Positions 28,645 through 37,258 of a DNA stretch of 64,000 nucleotides are shown piece by piece; the first letter of the stretch is position 1, and every line of letters begins with the position of its first letter. Under the pieces are notes generated by a model that was not told the origin of the DNA, did not search any database, and was given only the letters and a program-made list of their open reading frames with translations. The stretch is from Micromonosporaceae bacterium KJ-029 (GTDB taxonomy: Bacteria > Actinomycetota > Actinomycetes > Mycobacteriales > Micromonosporaceae). The translations under genes were made by a program, and so were the position numbers. The stretch is taken from the NCBI GenBank assembly GCA_005402585.1, contig BIFP01000002.1:62001-126000 (forward strand). Direction: 5' to 3'.

Positions 28645-29532
28645 TCAGCCGGCGGACATGATCTCGCGCATCAGCTTGGCGGTCTCGGTCGGCGTCTTGC
28701 CGACCTTGACCCCGACCGCCTCCAGCGCCGCCTTCTTCGCGTCGGCGGTGCCCGCCGAGCCGGAGATGATCGCGCCGGCGTGACCCATGGTCTTGCCGGG
28801 CGGAGCGGTGAAGCCGGCGATGTAGCCGACCACCGGCTTGGTGACGTTGGCCTTGATGAACTCCGCGGCCCGCTCCTCGGCGTCGCCGCCGATCTCACCG
28901 ATCATCACGATGGCGTCGGTGTCCGGGTCGGCCTCGAACGCGGCCAGCGCGTCGATGTGCGTGGTCCCGATGATCGGGTCACCGCCGATGCCGACGCAGG
29001 TCGAGAAGCCGATGTCGCGCAGCTCGTACATCATCTGGTAGGTCAGCGTGCCGCTCTTGCTGACCAGGCCGATCCGGCCGGTGCCGGTGATGTCTGCCGG
29101 GATGATGCCGGCGTTGGAGGCACCCGGCGAGGCGATGCCGGGGCAGTTCGGGCCGATGACCCGGGTCCGCTCGCCCCTGGCCACGTTGTACGCCCAGAAG
29201 GCGGCGGTGTCGTGCACCGGCACCCCCTCGGTGATCACCACGGCCAGCGGGATCTCGGCGTCGATCGCCTCGATGACCGCGCCCTTGGTGAACTGCGGCG
29301 GTACGAAGATGACGGTGACGTCGGCACCGGTGTCCTTCATCGCGTCGGCGACGCTGGCGAAGACCGGCAGCTCGGTGCCGTCGAAGTCGACCGTGGTGCC
29401 CGCCTTGCGCGGGTTGACGCCGCCGACGACGTTGGTGCCGGCGGCGAGCATCCGTCGGGTGTGCTTGGAACCCTCGGAACCGGTCATCCCCTGGACGATG
29501 ACCTTCGAGTCCTTGGTCAGCCAGATAGCCAT
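28645..29532 (-). CDS. sucD: Succinyl-CoA synthetase alpha subunit
   Basis: 295 residues. Interconverts succinyl-CoA and succinate with nucleotide triphosphate formation in the TCA cycle, together with SucC. It has the N-terminal CoA-binding fold ([16 protein letters not shown]), the block [16 protein letters not shown], and the phosphohistidine loop in [18 protein letters not shown]. It lies three bases downstream of sucC in the same operon. Confidence 0.96.
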   Translation of the reverse strand: MAIWLTKDSKVIVQGMTGSEGSKHTRRMLAAGTNVVGGVNPRKAGTTVDFDGTELPVFASVADAMKDTGADVTVIFVPPQFTKGAVIEAIDAEIPLAVVITEGVPVHDTAAFWAYNVARGERTRVIGPNCPGIASPGASNAGIIPADITGTGRIGLVSKSGTLTYQMMYELRDIGFSTCVGIGGDPIIGTTHIDALAAFEADPDTDAIVMIGEIGGDAEERAAEFIKANVTKPVVGYIAGFTAPPGKTMGHAGAIISGSAGTADAKKAALEAVGVKVGKTPTETAKLMREIMSAG

Positions 29533-29535
29533 TCG

Positions 29536-30714
29536 TCAGACCCCCGCAGCCGCCAGCTCGGCGGCCCGCTCGGCCGCGCCGTCCATGGTGTCGACCCGCT
29601 GCACCAGCGGGTTGTTCGCGCCGTCGAGGATCGCCCGACCGGCCTCGGCGTTGTTGCCGTCGAGGCGGACGACCAACGGCTTGGTGACCTGCTCGCCGCG
29701 CTGCTCCAGCAGAGCCAGCGCCTGGATGATGCCGTTGGCGACCTCGTCACAGGCGGTGATGCCGCCGAAGACGTTGACGAAGACGCTCTTGACCGACGGG
29801 TCGGACAGCACGATCTCCAGACCGTTGGCCATCACCGCCGCGCTCGCGCCGCCGCCGATGTCGAGGAAGTTGGCCGGCTTGACGTTGCCGTGCCGCTCGC
29901 CCGCGTACGCGACCACGTCGAGCGTGGACATGACCAGGCCCGCGCCGTTGCCGATGATGCCGACCTCGCCGTCGAGCTTGACGTAGTTGAGGTCCTTCTC
30001 CTTGGCGGCCTGCTCCAGCGGGTCCACGGTGGCCTGGTCGACCAGGGCCTCGTGGTCCGGGTGCCGGAAGCCGGCGTTCTCGTCCAGCGAGATCTTGGCG
30101 TCCAGCAGCAGCAGCTTGCCGTCCTTGGTCTTGGCCAGCGGGTTCACCTCGACCAGGGTGGCGTCCTCGGCGACGAACGCCTGCCACAGGCCCACCGCGA
30201 TCTCGACGACCTGGTCGGCGACCTCCGCCGGGAAGTTGGCGGCGGTGACGATCTCCCGGGCCTTGGCCTCGTCCACGCCCTTGACGGCGTCGATCGGGGC
30301 CTTGACGACCTTCTCCGGGGTCTCGGCGGCGACCTGCTCGATGTCCATACCGCCGGCGACGCTGGCGATGCAGAGGAAGGTGCGGTTCGCCCGGTCGAGC
30401 AGGTACGAGAAGTAGTACTCCTCGGCCACGTCGGCGGTCACCGTGATCATGACCTTGTGGACCGTGTGACCCTTGATGTCCATGCCGAGGATGTCGGTGG
30501 CCCGGGCCACCGTCTCCTCCGCGCCCTCGGCCAGCTTGACGCCGCCGGCCTTGCCTCGCCCGCCGACCTTCACCTGCGCCTTGACGACCACACGGCCGCC
30601 GAGGCGTTCGGCGATCGCGCGGGCCTCCTCCGGGGTCGTGGCGACGCCGCCGGCGAGCACGGGCAGTCCGTGTCGCTCGAACAGGTCCCGCCCCTGGTAC
30701 TCGTACAGGTCCAC
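29536..30714 (-). CDS. sucC: Succinyl-CoA synthetase beta subunit
   Basis: About 392 residues. ATP-grasp subunit that holds the nucleotide site and partners SucD. It starts [19 protein letters not shown], with [18 protein letters not shown] in the ATP-grasp fold and [17 protein letters not shown] near the end. The GTG at 30714 gives the canonical N-terminus; an in-frame ATG 33 bases upstream would add unconserved residues. The 5' region of more than 600 bases contains a nested inverted repeat at 30821-30912 that could regulate the operon. Confidence 0.95.
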   Translation of the reverse strand: MDLYEYQGRDLFERHGLPVLAGGVATTPEEARAIAERLGGRVVVKAQVKVGGRGKAGGVKLAEGAEETVARATDILGMDIKGHTVHKVMITVTADVAEEYYFSYLLDRANRTFLCIASVAGGMDIEQVAAETPEKVVKAPIDAVKGVDEAKAREIVTAANFPAEVADQVVEIAVGLWQAFVAEDATLVEVNPLAKTKDGKLLLLDAKISLDENAGFRHPDHEALVDQATVDPLEQAAKEKDLNYVKLDGEVGIIGNGAGLVMSTLDVVAYAGERHGNVKPANFLDIGGGASAAVMANGLEIVLSDPSVKSVFVNVFGGITACDEVANGIIQALALLEQRGEQVTKPLVVRLDGNNAEAGRAILDGANNPLVQRVDTMDGAAERAAELAAAGV

Positions 30715-30820
30715 GATTGCGCGTCCCGTCCCGTCTCCGCGGCGCACCGTCGCGCCGCCACCAGCGTATGGAAAGAAAACAGTGTGACGCCTGACATCAG
30801 TTGAAGTTGAAGCAGGCCGT

Positions 30821-30912
30821 TGAACCCTTCACAACCTGAACCGCGCGGCGCTCGCACACCGCGTCCGACCGTGCGGTCCGTCGGACCACGAGGGGAGGTT
30901 GTGACGGGTTCA
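30821..30912 (-). promoter_or_regulatory. Nested inverted repeat in the sucC leader or promoter
   Basis: TGAACCCTTCACAACCT at 30821-30837 is repeated in inverse orientation at 30896-30912 with one mismatch (16 of 17). Inside lies a second dyad, GTCCGAC / GTCGGAC at 30863-30869 and 30880-30886. The whole is 107 to 198 bases upstream of sucC. It could be a long-range RNA stem or two operators facing each other for one regulator. Seen directly; the function is open. Confidence 0.6.
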
Positions 30913-31195
30913 TTGCTGCGCAGCCTAGCGATGGCGGCACGGCGGGCAACCGATCGGGTGCGCGGTGTGCCGTAATCCACAACCCCGGCCGACGCTGCGT
31001 CACCGGGTCGCAGCGGACCGGGCCGGAGTCACCCGTTCGGGCGATCTCGCCGAGCCGGCGACAGATATGTGTGCTCGTGCGTAACCCCTCCGGAAGGGCG
31101 TCGTTGAGTCAGATGTCGGAGCGCTGGACGGCGCGAGGACAGGAAAGCGGCCGATGCCCTGTCGGTCGAGGGGTGGCGGCGGGGCATCGTGCATA

Positions 31196-31232
31196 GAGGG
31201 GCCGGACGTGTGAGGGGTGCGTCCGGCCCCTC
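31196..31232 (-). terminator. Hairpin downstream of the B12-binding gene
   Basis: Perfect 13-base-pair stem GAGGGGCCGGACG / CGTCCGGCCCCTC with an 11-base loop, 95 bases beyond the icmB-like stop. Confidence 0.65.
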
Positions 31233-31327
31233 CCCTTGTCTCCAGGTGGCCGACCCGACCACCACCTCGCCGGCGGGCGGCCAGCTCGGCCCACCCGAAC
31301 AGCGATCCGCCGCCGTGCCGACGGCGC

Positions 31328-31732
31328 TCAGCCAACCGGCTGGGCGACGTTCTCCCGGACCCATTCCACGATGGACTGCGTGGTCGCGCCCGGAGTGAAG
31401 ATCTTGGCCACGCCGAGCTGCTCCAGCTCCGGGAGGTCGGCGTCCGGGATGATGCCCCCACCGAACACCACGATGTCGCGGGCGTCCCGCTCGTCGAGCA
31501 GTTCGAGCACCCGGCGGAACAGCGTCATGTGCGCCCCGGAGAGCACCGACAGGCCGACCGCGTCGGCGTCCTCCTGGATCGCGGTCTCCACGATCTGCTC
31601 CGGCGTCTGGTGCAGGCCGGTGTAGATGACCTCCATGCCGGCGTCCCGGAGGGCGCGGGCCACCACCTTGGCGCCACGGTCGTGGCCATCCAGGCCCGGC
31701 TTGGCGACGACGACCCGAACACGAGAGCTCAT
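31328..31732 (-). CDS. icmB: Cobalamin-binding subunit of an acyl-CoA mutase, IcmB-like
   Basis: 134 residues forming a single B12-binding domain. It begins [23 protein letters not shown], where DGHDRG is the DxHxxG motif whose histidine replaces dimethylbenzimidazole as cobalt ligand. [11 protein letters not shown] and [11 protein letters not shown] complete the fold. Such stand-alone subunits partner a separate large subunit, as in isobutyryl-CoA mutase of Streptomyces (IcmA/IcmB); they also resemble the C-terminal domain of methylmalonyl-CoA mutase, and the symbol rests on that resemblance. The large subunit is not in the window. ATG at 31732. Confidence 0.8.
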   Translation of the reverse strand: MSSRVRVVVAKPGLDGHDRGAKVVARALRDAGMEVIYTGLHQTPEQIVETAIQEDADAVGLSVLSGAHMTLFRRVLELLDERDARDIVVFGGGIIPDADLPELEQLGVAKIFTPGATTQSIVEWVRENVAQPVG

Positions 31733-32144
31733 CTGCGCATCCCTTTCACCGGCTCCGCGGCACTCACCTGAACGAACGGTAACCCGCCCGGCCGGGGCCG
31801 GGGAACGGGGGCCGCTGGAACCGGTCGCCACGGTGACCTCATGGCGTCGCAACCACGCGGACCGCGTCAAGGAGGACGACTCCGCCGTTCGGTCACCGTG
31901 CGCGACGAACGGACGATAACGAGGGCAGCTCTCCGGCGTCGCGAGGCATGACAATCCTGGACGGAAACGGACAGAATGCGGCAACGAATTCGGCGCTTCG
32001 GCTTGTGGGTCGCCTGGCGGTTGGCTAACGTGTCCACGGTTGTCATCAGGTCTACGGACGGGTGACGACGCGACCAGCCGACGTTCGGTCACCGATCCGG
32101 ACGACGACTGGTCCGCATCGGAACCCCGACAACGGAGGGTATGC
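31733..32144. other. Divergent gap, B12-binding gene / M23 peptidase
   Basis: 412 bases without a gene. It contains CACGGTGACC at 31829-31838 and its perfect inverse GGTCACCGTG at 31891-31900. GTTCGGTCACCG occurs at 31887-31898 and again at 32083-32094. These are candidate binding sites. I looked for a c-di-AMP (ydaO) riboswitch, which often precedes actinobacterial wall hydrolases, and did not find its conserved end motif. Confidence 0.5.
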
Positions 32145-32858
32145 GTGCGCCAGCGCCTGTCGTCTGAGCCGGATCGATATCGCGGCCGCCGCCGCGTACC
32201 CACCCCGCCCCGTAGCCGCTACGCCGCAGTCGTCACCACCGCCTTCGTCGGTGCCGGTGTGGTGGCGCTCGGCGCCGGCGCACTGCCGGACGCCAAGAGC
32301 GTCAGCCCGTCGGTACTCGACGAGCTGAGGCAGGCGTCGATCAGCAGCCAGGGCGCCGCGGACCGCGCCGACTCCGCCGAGCGGGCTTCCCGCGACAGCC
32401 GTGGCGGCCCGGAGAGCGCGGCCGACTCCGGAGTCTGGCTGCTGCCGCTGCAGGGCTACGACTTCAAGTCCCCGTACGGGATGCGCTGGGGCAAGCTGCA
32501 CACCGGCATCGACCTGGTCGCCCCGGAGGGAACGCCGTACGTCGCGATCCACGAGGGCACGGTCACCAAGGCGGGCTGGTTCGGCGGGTACGGCTACGCC
32601 GTCATCGTCCAGCACGACGACGGCAGCGAGGCTATCTACGGCCACTCCTCGGAGCTCAGCGTCCGTGAGGGCCAGCAGGTCAAGGCCGGCGACCAGCTCG
32701 GCCTGGTCGGCAACACCGGCCACTCGTACGGCTCCCACCTGCACCTCGAGGTCCATGTCAAGGGCGAGCCCCTCGACCCGGTACCGTGGCTGCAGGAGCG
32801 CGGAGTGGACATCAAGCTACAAGTCGAGGCAATTTACAGCGAGGTAGCGGACTCCTGA
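32145..32858 (+). CDS. M23 family metallopeptidase
   Basis: About 237 residues. A basic N-terminus and one hydrophobic segment ([21 protein letters not shown]) suggest export or membrane anchoring. The C-terminal LytM-type peptidase domain has the zinc ligands in HTGIDL and HLHLEVH, with GHSSEL between them; it would cleave peptidoglycan cross-bridges. The GTG at 32145 is chosen because GGAGGG lies at 32134-32139; an ATG at 32141 is out of frame. A rho-independent terminator follows the stop. A second M23 gene comes next. Confidence 0.87.
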   Translation: MRQRLSSEPDRYRGRRRVPTPPRSRYAAVVTTAFVGAGVVALGAGALPDAKSVSPSVLDELRQASISSQGAADRADSAERASRDSRGGPESAADSGVWLLPLQGYDFKSPYGMRWGKLHTGIDLVAPEGTPYVAIHEGTVTKAGWFGGYGYAVIVQHDDGSEAIYGHSSELSVREGQQVKAGDQLGLVGNTGHSYGSHLHLEVHVKGEPLDPVPWLQERGVDIKLQVEAIYSEVADS

Positions 32859-32877
32859 CGCCTCGTAAGGCCCGTTG

Positions 32878-32905
32878 ACCGCCCGGATCGATCGATCCGG
32901 GCGGT
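32878..32905 (+). terminator. Rho-independent terminator after the first M23 gene
   Basis: 12-base-pair stem ACCGCCCGGATC / GATCCGGGCGGT around GATC, followed by TTTGTTT. This is the most classical terminator in the window. Confidence 0.88.
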
Positions 32906-33105
32906 TTTGTTTGCCCCCTCGGCCACGAAAGTGTCCCAGCTCACACCGGGGACTGTGGCCGACGCCACAGGCGACCCGGCCCACCACCCCGGTCAATCGA
33001 TGACAGCGGCGGACAGACCCGGACACCGAGCTGGCCACCGTCGACGCCCGGCCGAACCCCCGGTACCCGTCCCGAGCTGCACCGACACCAGGATTTCGAG
33101 GTCAC

Positions 33106-33945
33106 GTGCCACTCGATCCAGTGAGGTCCGCCGTGCAGGACGACTGCTCCACCCCGAACCGGAAGATCCCTGACGCCCCGGCCCGGCACCGGCGCCGCCG
33201 CGGCTTGCGCCGCCGCCATCTGGTCCTCGGCGCTGTCGCGCTGGTCGGGCTCGGCCTCGGTGGTGTCGTCCTCACCACCCGGGACGACCACCCCACCCCG
33301 ACCCCGGTCTCCCTCGACGCGCAGGCCCGGGCCGAGGCCGCCGCCCGCGCCGACCGCTCGGCCCGTGAGCCGGCCACCCTGCCGACCCCGGACAGCCCGA
33401 CTCCGACTCCGTCGGCGAGCCCGTCGCCGAGCCCGTCGGCGAACGCCAGCACGAGCCCGACGGCGAAGCCCAGCCCGAAGGCGACGAAGGCGACCAACGC
33501 CACCAAGGCCACGCCCAAGCCGACCAAGAGCGCGACGCCGAAGTCATCGTGGGTGATCCCGATGGCGGGTGCCGCCATCACCTCGTGCTACGGCCCCCGC
33601 TGGGGCACCCTGCACGCCGGAATCGACTTCGCGCTGCCCGCCGGCACCCCGGTCCGCGCCGCCTTCGGCGGCACCGTGGCAAAGGCCGGCGACGTCGGCG
33701 ACGGGTACGGCATCTCCGTCTTCGTCGACCACGGCAACGGCTACCTCACCCACTACGCCCACCTGAGCACGGCCAAGGTGAGCGTGGGCGAGAAGGTCAG
33801 CACCGGGCAGACCATCGGCCTGGAGGGCTCCACAGGCGACTCGACCGGCCCGCACCTGCATTTCGAGGTGCACCAGGGCCAGATGTGGAACCAGATCGAC
33901 CCGGCGCCCTTCCTGCGCGCCCGGGGCATCGACGTCGCCTGCTGA
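33106..33945 (+). CDS. M23 family metallopeptidase with Pro/Thr/Lys-rich stalk
   Basis: Up to 279 residues. A very basic segment (RHRRRRGLRRRH) precedes one membrane anchor (LVLGAVALVGLGLGGVVL). Then follows a low-complexity stalk of about 80 residues rich in Thr, Pro, Ser, Ala and Lys, and a LytM domain with HAGIDF, HYAHLS and HLHFEVH. A peptidoglycan hydrolase held away from the membrane is the likely arrangement. GTG codons at 33106, 33121 and 33133 are all possible starts; GAGG at 33123-33126 favours 33133. It converges on pcrA across a hairpin. Confidence 0.86.
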   Translation: MPLDPVRSAVQDDCSTPNRKIPDAPARHRRRRGLRRRHLVLGAVALVGLGLGGVVLTTRDDHPTPTPVSLDAQARAEAAARADRSAREPATLPTPDSPTPTPSASPSPSPSANASTSPTAKPSPKATKATNATKATPKPTKSATPKSSWVIPMAGAAITSCYGPRWGTLHAGIDFALPAGTPVRAAFGGTVAKAGDVGDGYGISVFVDHGNGYLTHYAHLSTAKVSVGEKVSTGQTIGLEGSTGDSTGPHLHFEVHQGQMWNQIDPAPFLRARGIDVAC

Positions 33946-33961
33946 CCGGTTACGTGGGGCC

Positions 33962-33992
33962 CACGGTCCGGCGGTACCGCCGCCGGACCGTG
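33962..33992. terminator. Bidirectional hairpin, M23 gene / pcrA
   Basis: 13-base-pair stem CACGGTCCGGCGG / CCGCCGGACCGTG with a five-base loop, between two convergent stop codons 53 bases apart. Confidence 0.75.
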
Positions 33993-33997
33993 CGGGG

Positions 33998-36436
33998 TCA
34001 GAGCTTCTCGATCGGGGCGTGTCGCAGCACCAGCCAGAGCGTCTGGTCGCCGAAGTCGATCTGCGCCCGGGCGCCGGGGCCGTGCCCCTCCACGGTCACC
34101 ACCCGGCCCAGCCCGTAGCGCTGGTGGTTCACCCGGTCCCCGGCGGTGACCTTCGGCCCCTGCGGCAGCTCGCTCGCGGTGGCGAGTCGGCTGCCGTCCA
34201 CGCCGAGCTTCCGGGCCAGCTGAACGGCCCTGGGCGTACCCCCGGTGAAGCCGCCCCGACCGCCGACGGCCCGATCCGCCCGGCCACCCACGCCGCCGCC
34301 CCCGCCGCCCCAGGAGGTGTACGACCCCTCGGTCCGCTCCCAGCGGACGAGTTCGGTCGGCAGTTCCTCGACGAACCGTGACGGCGGGTTGTAGGCCGGC
34401 TGGCCCCAGGCCGAGCGGGTCACCGCCCGGGAGAGGTAGAGACGCTGCCGGGCCCGGGTGATGCCGACGTACGCCAGTCGCCGCTCCTCCTCCAACTCCC
34501 GGGTGTCGCCCAGCGAGCGCAGGTGCGGGAAGACGCCGTCCTCCAGGCCGGTCAGGAAGACCACCGGGAACTCCAGGCCCTTGGCGGTGTGCAGGGTCAT
34601 CAGGGTGACCACGCCCTGATAGGGCTGGGCGTCGTCTGGCTCGGCACCGTCAGCTGCCGAGCCGGGCTGTGCGGGGACCTGGTCGGCGTCGGCGACCAGC
34701 GCGACCTGCTCCAGGAAGCCGGCCAGGCTGGCCCGCTCCCCCTCCGCGCCGGTCGCCTCGACCCGCTCGGTGTACTCGCGGGCGACGCTGACCAGTTCCT
34801 GGAGGTTGTCGACCCGGCCGGCGTCCTGCGGATCGAGGCTCTCCTCCAGCTCGGTCAGGTAGCCCGAGCGGGTCAGCACCGCCTCCAGCACGTCCTCGGG
34901 GGTGCCGTCGGCGGCCAACTCCCGGGCGGAGTCGAGCAGCGCGACGAACTCGGCGATGGCGTTGGCGGCCCGGGTGGAGATGCCGGGTGCGTCCTTGGCC
35001 CGCCGCAGTGCCGCGCCGAAGGAGATGCGGTCCCGGCTGGCCAGCGCCTCCACGCACGCCTCGGCGCGGTCGCCGATTCCCCGGCGCGGCGTGTTGAGGA
35101 TCCGGCGCAGGCTGACTGTGTCGTCGTCGTTGACCACCGCGCGCAGGTAGGCCAGCGCGTCCCGGACCTCCTTACGCTCGTAGAAGCGCACCCCGCCGAC
35201 GACCTTGTACGGCAGGCCGACCCGGATGAACACCTCCTCGAAGACCCGGGACTGGGCGTTGGTGCGGTAGAAGACCGCCACGTCACCCGGGCGGGTCTCC
35301 CCGGCGTCGACCAGCCGGTCGATCTCCCGGGCCACCCAGTCCGCCTCGGCGTGCTCGGTGTCGGCGACGTAGGCGACGATCGGCTCGCCCGTCCCGGCGT
35401 CGCTCCACAGCCGCTTCGGCTTGCGGGACGTGTTGCGGTCGATCACCGCGTTGGCGGCGTTCAGGATGGTCTGGGTGGAGCGGTAGTTCTGCTCCAGCAG
35501 GATGGTGCGGGCGTCGGTGAAGTCGCGCTCGAACTCCAGGATGTTGCGGATCGTCGCGCCCCGGAAGGCGTAGATCGACTGGTCCGCGTCGCCGACCACG
35601 CACAGCTCCGCCGGATCGAGGCCCTCGGTGCCGGAAACCAACTCCTTGATCAGGACGTACTGAGCGTGGTTGGTGTCCTGGTACTCGTCGACCATGACGT
35701 GCCGGAACCGGCGGCGGTAGCTCTCCGCGACGTGCGGGTGCGACTGGAGCAGATGCACCGTCGTCATGATCAGGTCGTCGAAGTCGAGGGCGTGTGCCTC
35801 CCGCAGCCGCCGCTGGTAGAGCGTGTACGCCTCGGCGAGGGCGCGCTCGTTGGGCCCCGAGGCGCGGGCGGCGAAGCTCTCCGGGTCGACCAGCTCGTTC
35901 TTCAGGTTGGAGACCTGGGCGGCCAGGCCGCGCGCCGGGTAGCGCTTCGGGTCCAGGTCGAGCTCGCGGGCGACCAGCTGCATCAGCCGGCGGGAGTCGT
36001 CGGCGTCGTAGATCGAGAAGGTGGACTTCAGGCCGGCGTGCTCGTGCTCGGCCCGCAGGATCCGTACGCAGGCGGAGTGGAAGGTGGAGACCCACATCAG
36101 CCGGGCGCGCGGGCCGACCAGCGCGGCCACCCGATCCTTCATCTCGCCGGCGGCCTTGTTGGTGAAGGTGATCGCGATGATCTCGCCGGGATGCACGTCC
36201 CGCGCGGCGAGCAGGTACGCGATCCGGTGGGTCAGCACCCGGGTCTTGCCGGAACCGGCACCGGCGACGATCAGCAGCGGCGAGCCGGCGTGGGTGACCG
36301 CGTCCCGCTGCGGGCCGTTGAGGCCCTCCACCAGTTGCAGCGGGTCCAGCCGGCCGCGGGCCGGCCGATGCGGCGGCTGCACCTGGGCGGGCTCGGGCGC
36401 GGGCGGGGACGCGGGGATGTCGAAGAGAGGATGCAT
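33998..36436 (-). CDS. pcrA: ATP-dependent DNA helicase, UvrD/PcrA
   Basis: Superfamily 1A 3'-5' helicase of 812 residues used in repair and replication-fork maintenance. Motifs appear in order: GPQRDAV (Q), AGAGSGKT (I), TFTNKAA (Ia), DEYQDTN (II), VGDADQSIYAFRGA (III), QNYRST (IV), TLHTAKGLEF (V), VGITRARQRLYL (VI). The C-terminus, after a Gly-rich linker, ends with a Tudor-like domain (KVTAGDRVNHQRYGLGRVVTVEG) as in PcrA. The start at 36436 is an ATG. The stretch to the aroQ leader holds a palindromic repeat. Confidence 0.95.
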   Translation of the reverse strand: MHPLFDIPASPPAPEPAQVQPPHRPARGRLDPLQLVEGLNGPQRDAVTHAGSPLLIVAGAGSGKTRVLTHRIAYLLAARDVHPGEIIAITFTNKAAGEMKDRVAALVGPRARLMWVSTFHSACVRILRAEHEHAGLKSTFSIYDADDSRRLMQLVARELDLDPKRYPARGLAAQVSNLKNELVDPESFAARASGPNERALAEAYTLYQRRLREAHALDFDDLIMTTVHLLQSHPHVAESYRRRFRHVMVDEYQDTNHAQYVLIKELVSGTEGLDPAELCVVGDADQSIYAFRGATIRNILEFERDFTDARTILLEQNYRSTQTILNAANAVIDRNTSRKPKRLWSDAGTGEPIVAYVADTEHAEADWVAREIDRLVDAGETRPGDVAVFYRTNAQSRVFEEVFIRVGLPYKVVGGVRFYERKEVRDALAYLRAVVNDDDTVSLRRILNTPRRGIGDRAEACVEALASRDRISFGAALRRAKDAPGISTRAANAIAEFVALLDSARELAADGTPEDVLEAVLTRSGYLTELEESLDPQDAGRVDNLQELVSVAREYTERVEATGAEGERASLAGFLEQVALVADADQVPAQPGSAADGAEPDDAQPYQGVVTLMTLHTAKGLEFPVVFLTGLEDGVFPHLRSLGDTRELEEERRLAYVGITRARQRLYLSRAVTRSAWGQPAYNPPSRFVEELPTELVRWERTEGSYTSWGGGGGGVGGRADRAVGGRGGFTGGTPRAVQLARKLGVDGSRLATASELPQGPKVTAGDRVNHQRYGLGRVVTVEGHGPGARAQIDFGDQTLWLVLRHAPIEKL

Positions 36437-36495
36437 CGCACGGCGAGTCTATGCCGCCGGCCGGACATCCCCCGCCCGCGCCTCGGCTGCGCCGC

Positions 36496-36549
36496 AAGGA
36501 AGGGCCCCTTCTTAACGCCTCCGGTAGAGGAAGGGCCCCTTCTTAACGC
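36496..36549. repeat. GGAAGGGCCCCTTCTTAAC repeat upstream of the aroQ promoter
   Basis: Two near-identical units in tandem, both reading GGAAGGGCCCCTTCTTAAC, with flanks CGCAAGGA and TCCTTGCG that are inverse copies of each other. Unlike the other three loci it is not at a gene end: it lies between the pcrA start and the -35 region of the aroQ leader. Confidence 0.85.
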
Positions 36550-36554
36550 AATCC

Positions 36555-36584
36555 TTGCGCGCCGCCCCGGTCGGGCGGCATACT
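36555..36584 (+). promoter_or_regulatory. Candidate promoter of the aroQ leader
   Basis: TTGCGC at 36555-36560 and CATACT at 36579-36584 with an 18-base spacer. Transcription would begin about seven bases later, at or next to the GTG at 36592, giving a leaderless mRNA for the leader peptide. Confidence 0.55.
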
Positions 36585-36591
36585 CGACGGC

Positions 36592-36657
36592 GTGTTCGAC
36601 CAGCGCTTCTACTTTTACTACGGCACCGGGAGTCCGGCAGCCGTAGGTCGCGCCTGA
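36592..36657 (+). CDS. Phe/Tyr-rich leader peptide of the aroQ attenuator
   Basis: A 21-codon frame starting with GTG and beginning MFDQRFYFYYGTG, then ending SPAAVGRA. Six of the first ten codons are Phe or Tyr (FxxxFYFYY), the two amino acids made from prephenate, the product of the downstream chorismate mutase. It is followed by mutually exclusive RNA stems, so its translation should sense charged tRNA-Phe and tRNA-Tyr. It has no room for a Shine-Dalgarno sequence if transcription starts at 36590-36592, so translation is probably leaderless. Too short for any enzymatic role. Confidence 0.85.
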   Translation: MFDQRFYFYYGTGSPAAVGRA

Positions 36658-36706
36658 TCGACAAGACCTGCGAAAAGCCCCGGGCTCCTCGGAGTCCGGG
36701 GCTTTT
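36629..36706 (+). promoter_or_regulatory. Transcription attenuator: antiterminator and terminator
   Basis: GGAGTCCGG occurs at 36629-36637, inside the leader frame, and again at 36691-36699. Both can pair with CCGGGCTCC at 36680-36688 (eight Watson-Crick pairs and one G-U). The downstream pairing extends into a terminator hairpin AAAAGCCCCGG...CCGGGGCTTTT (36673-36706) followed by a short T run. A ribosome stalled at the Phe/Tyr codons leaves the first copy free (antitermination); one that reaches the stop codon covers it (termination). Confidence 0.85.
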
Positions 36707-36757
36707 GTCGTCCCGGCATCCGGGCACCGGGCACCACACCGCGAGAGGTACCCGAAG

Positions 36758-37120
36758 ATGACAGACGTGATGGAGCAGAACGGCGGCCAAGCCGGTTCCG
36801 GCACGACCCCGAACGGCGGCACCGGCCCGGCCGGTGGTCCCGGGCCCGAGCGGGGCACCGGTACCGCGGAACCGGCCGCCGCCGCCCGGATCGCCGAGAT
36901 CCGGGTACGGATCGACGAAATCGACCGGGCGCTCATCGAGCTGTGGCAGGAGCGGGCCGCGCTGTCCCGGGAGGTCGGCGCCACCCGGATGGCCTCCGGC
37001 GGCACCCGCCTCGTGCTCTCCCGCGAGCAGGAGATCCTGGAGCGGTTCCGGACGGCCCTCGGGGCCGACGGTACGCAACTCGCCCTGCTGCTCCTGCGAG
37101 CCGGCCGCGGCCCGCTCTGA
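36758..37120 (+). CDS. aroQ: Chorismate mutase, AroQ-delta (mycobacterial) type
   Basis: 120 residues. Rearranges chorismate to prephenate, the branch to Phe and Tyr. A disordered Gly/Pro-rich start of about 44 residues is followed by an all-helical AroQ domain (IRVRIDEIDRALIELWQER). The block RMASGGTRLVLSRE and the end LLLLRAGRG closely match M. tuberculosis Rv0948c as I remember it. There an Arg replaces the catalytic Lys of the E. coli enzyme, and activity depends on complex formation with DAHP synthase; the same is expected here. ATG at 36758 after GAGAGG. Expression should be controlled by the Phe/Tyr attenuator upstream. Confidence 0.92.
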   Translation: MTDVMEQNGGQAGSGTTPNGGTGPAGGPGPERGTGTAEPAAAARIAEIRVRIDEIDRALIELWQERAALSREVGATRMASGGTRLVLSREQEILERFRTALGADGTQLALLLLRAGRGPL

Positions 37121-37258
37121 CCCGCGACGAGGACCAGGGCGCCGAACAGGACCGGGGCGCCGGCCGCTGGTTACGGCCGACGCCCCGGATCACTGAGGAG
37201 GCACTACCTTCACCGCCGTTCCCGGTACGGATGGTCGGGCCCGACGGCGTCTGAGCGG

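Larger units (their letters stand above)
30715..31327. other. Gap upstream of sucC
   Basis: 613 bases with no credible gene. It holds the sucCD promoter and leader, an unusual nested inverted repeat (30821-30912), and a terminator for the icmB-like gene (31196-31232). The stretch 30915-31190 shows nothing else I can name. Confidence 0.55.

Noticed and set aside
31733..33105. Possible c-di-AMP (ydaO) riboswitch before either M23 peptidase gene
   Set aside because: The conserved terminal block (CAGCTAACC followed by GTAGGCG) and the paired GCCGAA-type elements are not found in either leader; only GGCTAACG occurs near 32026.
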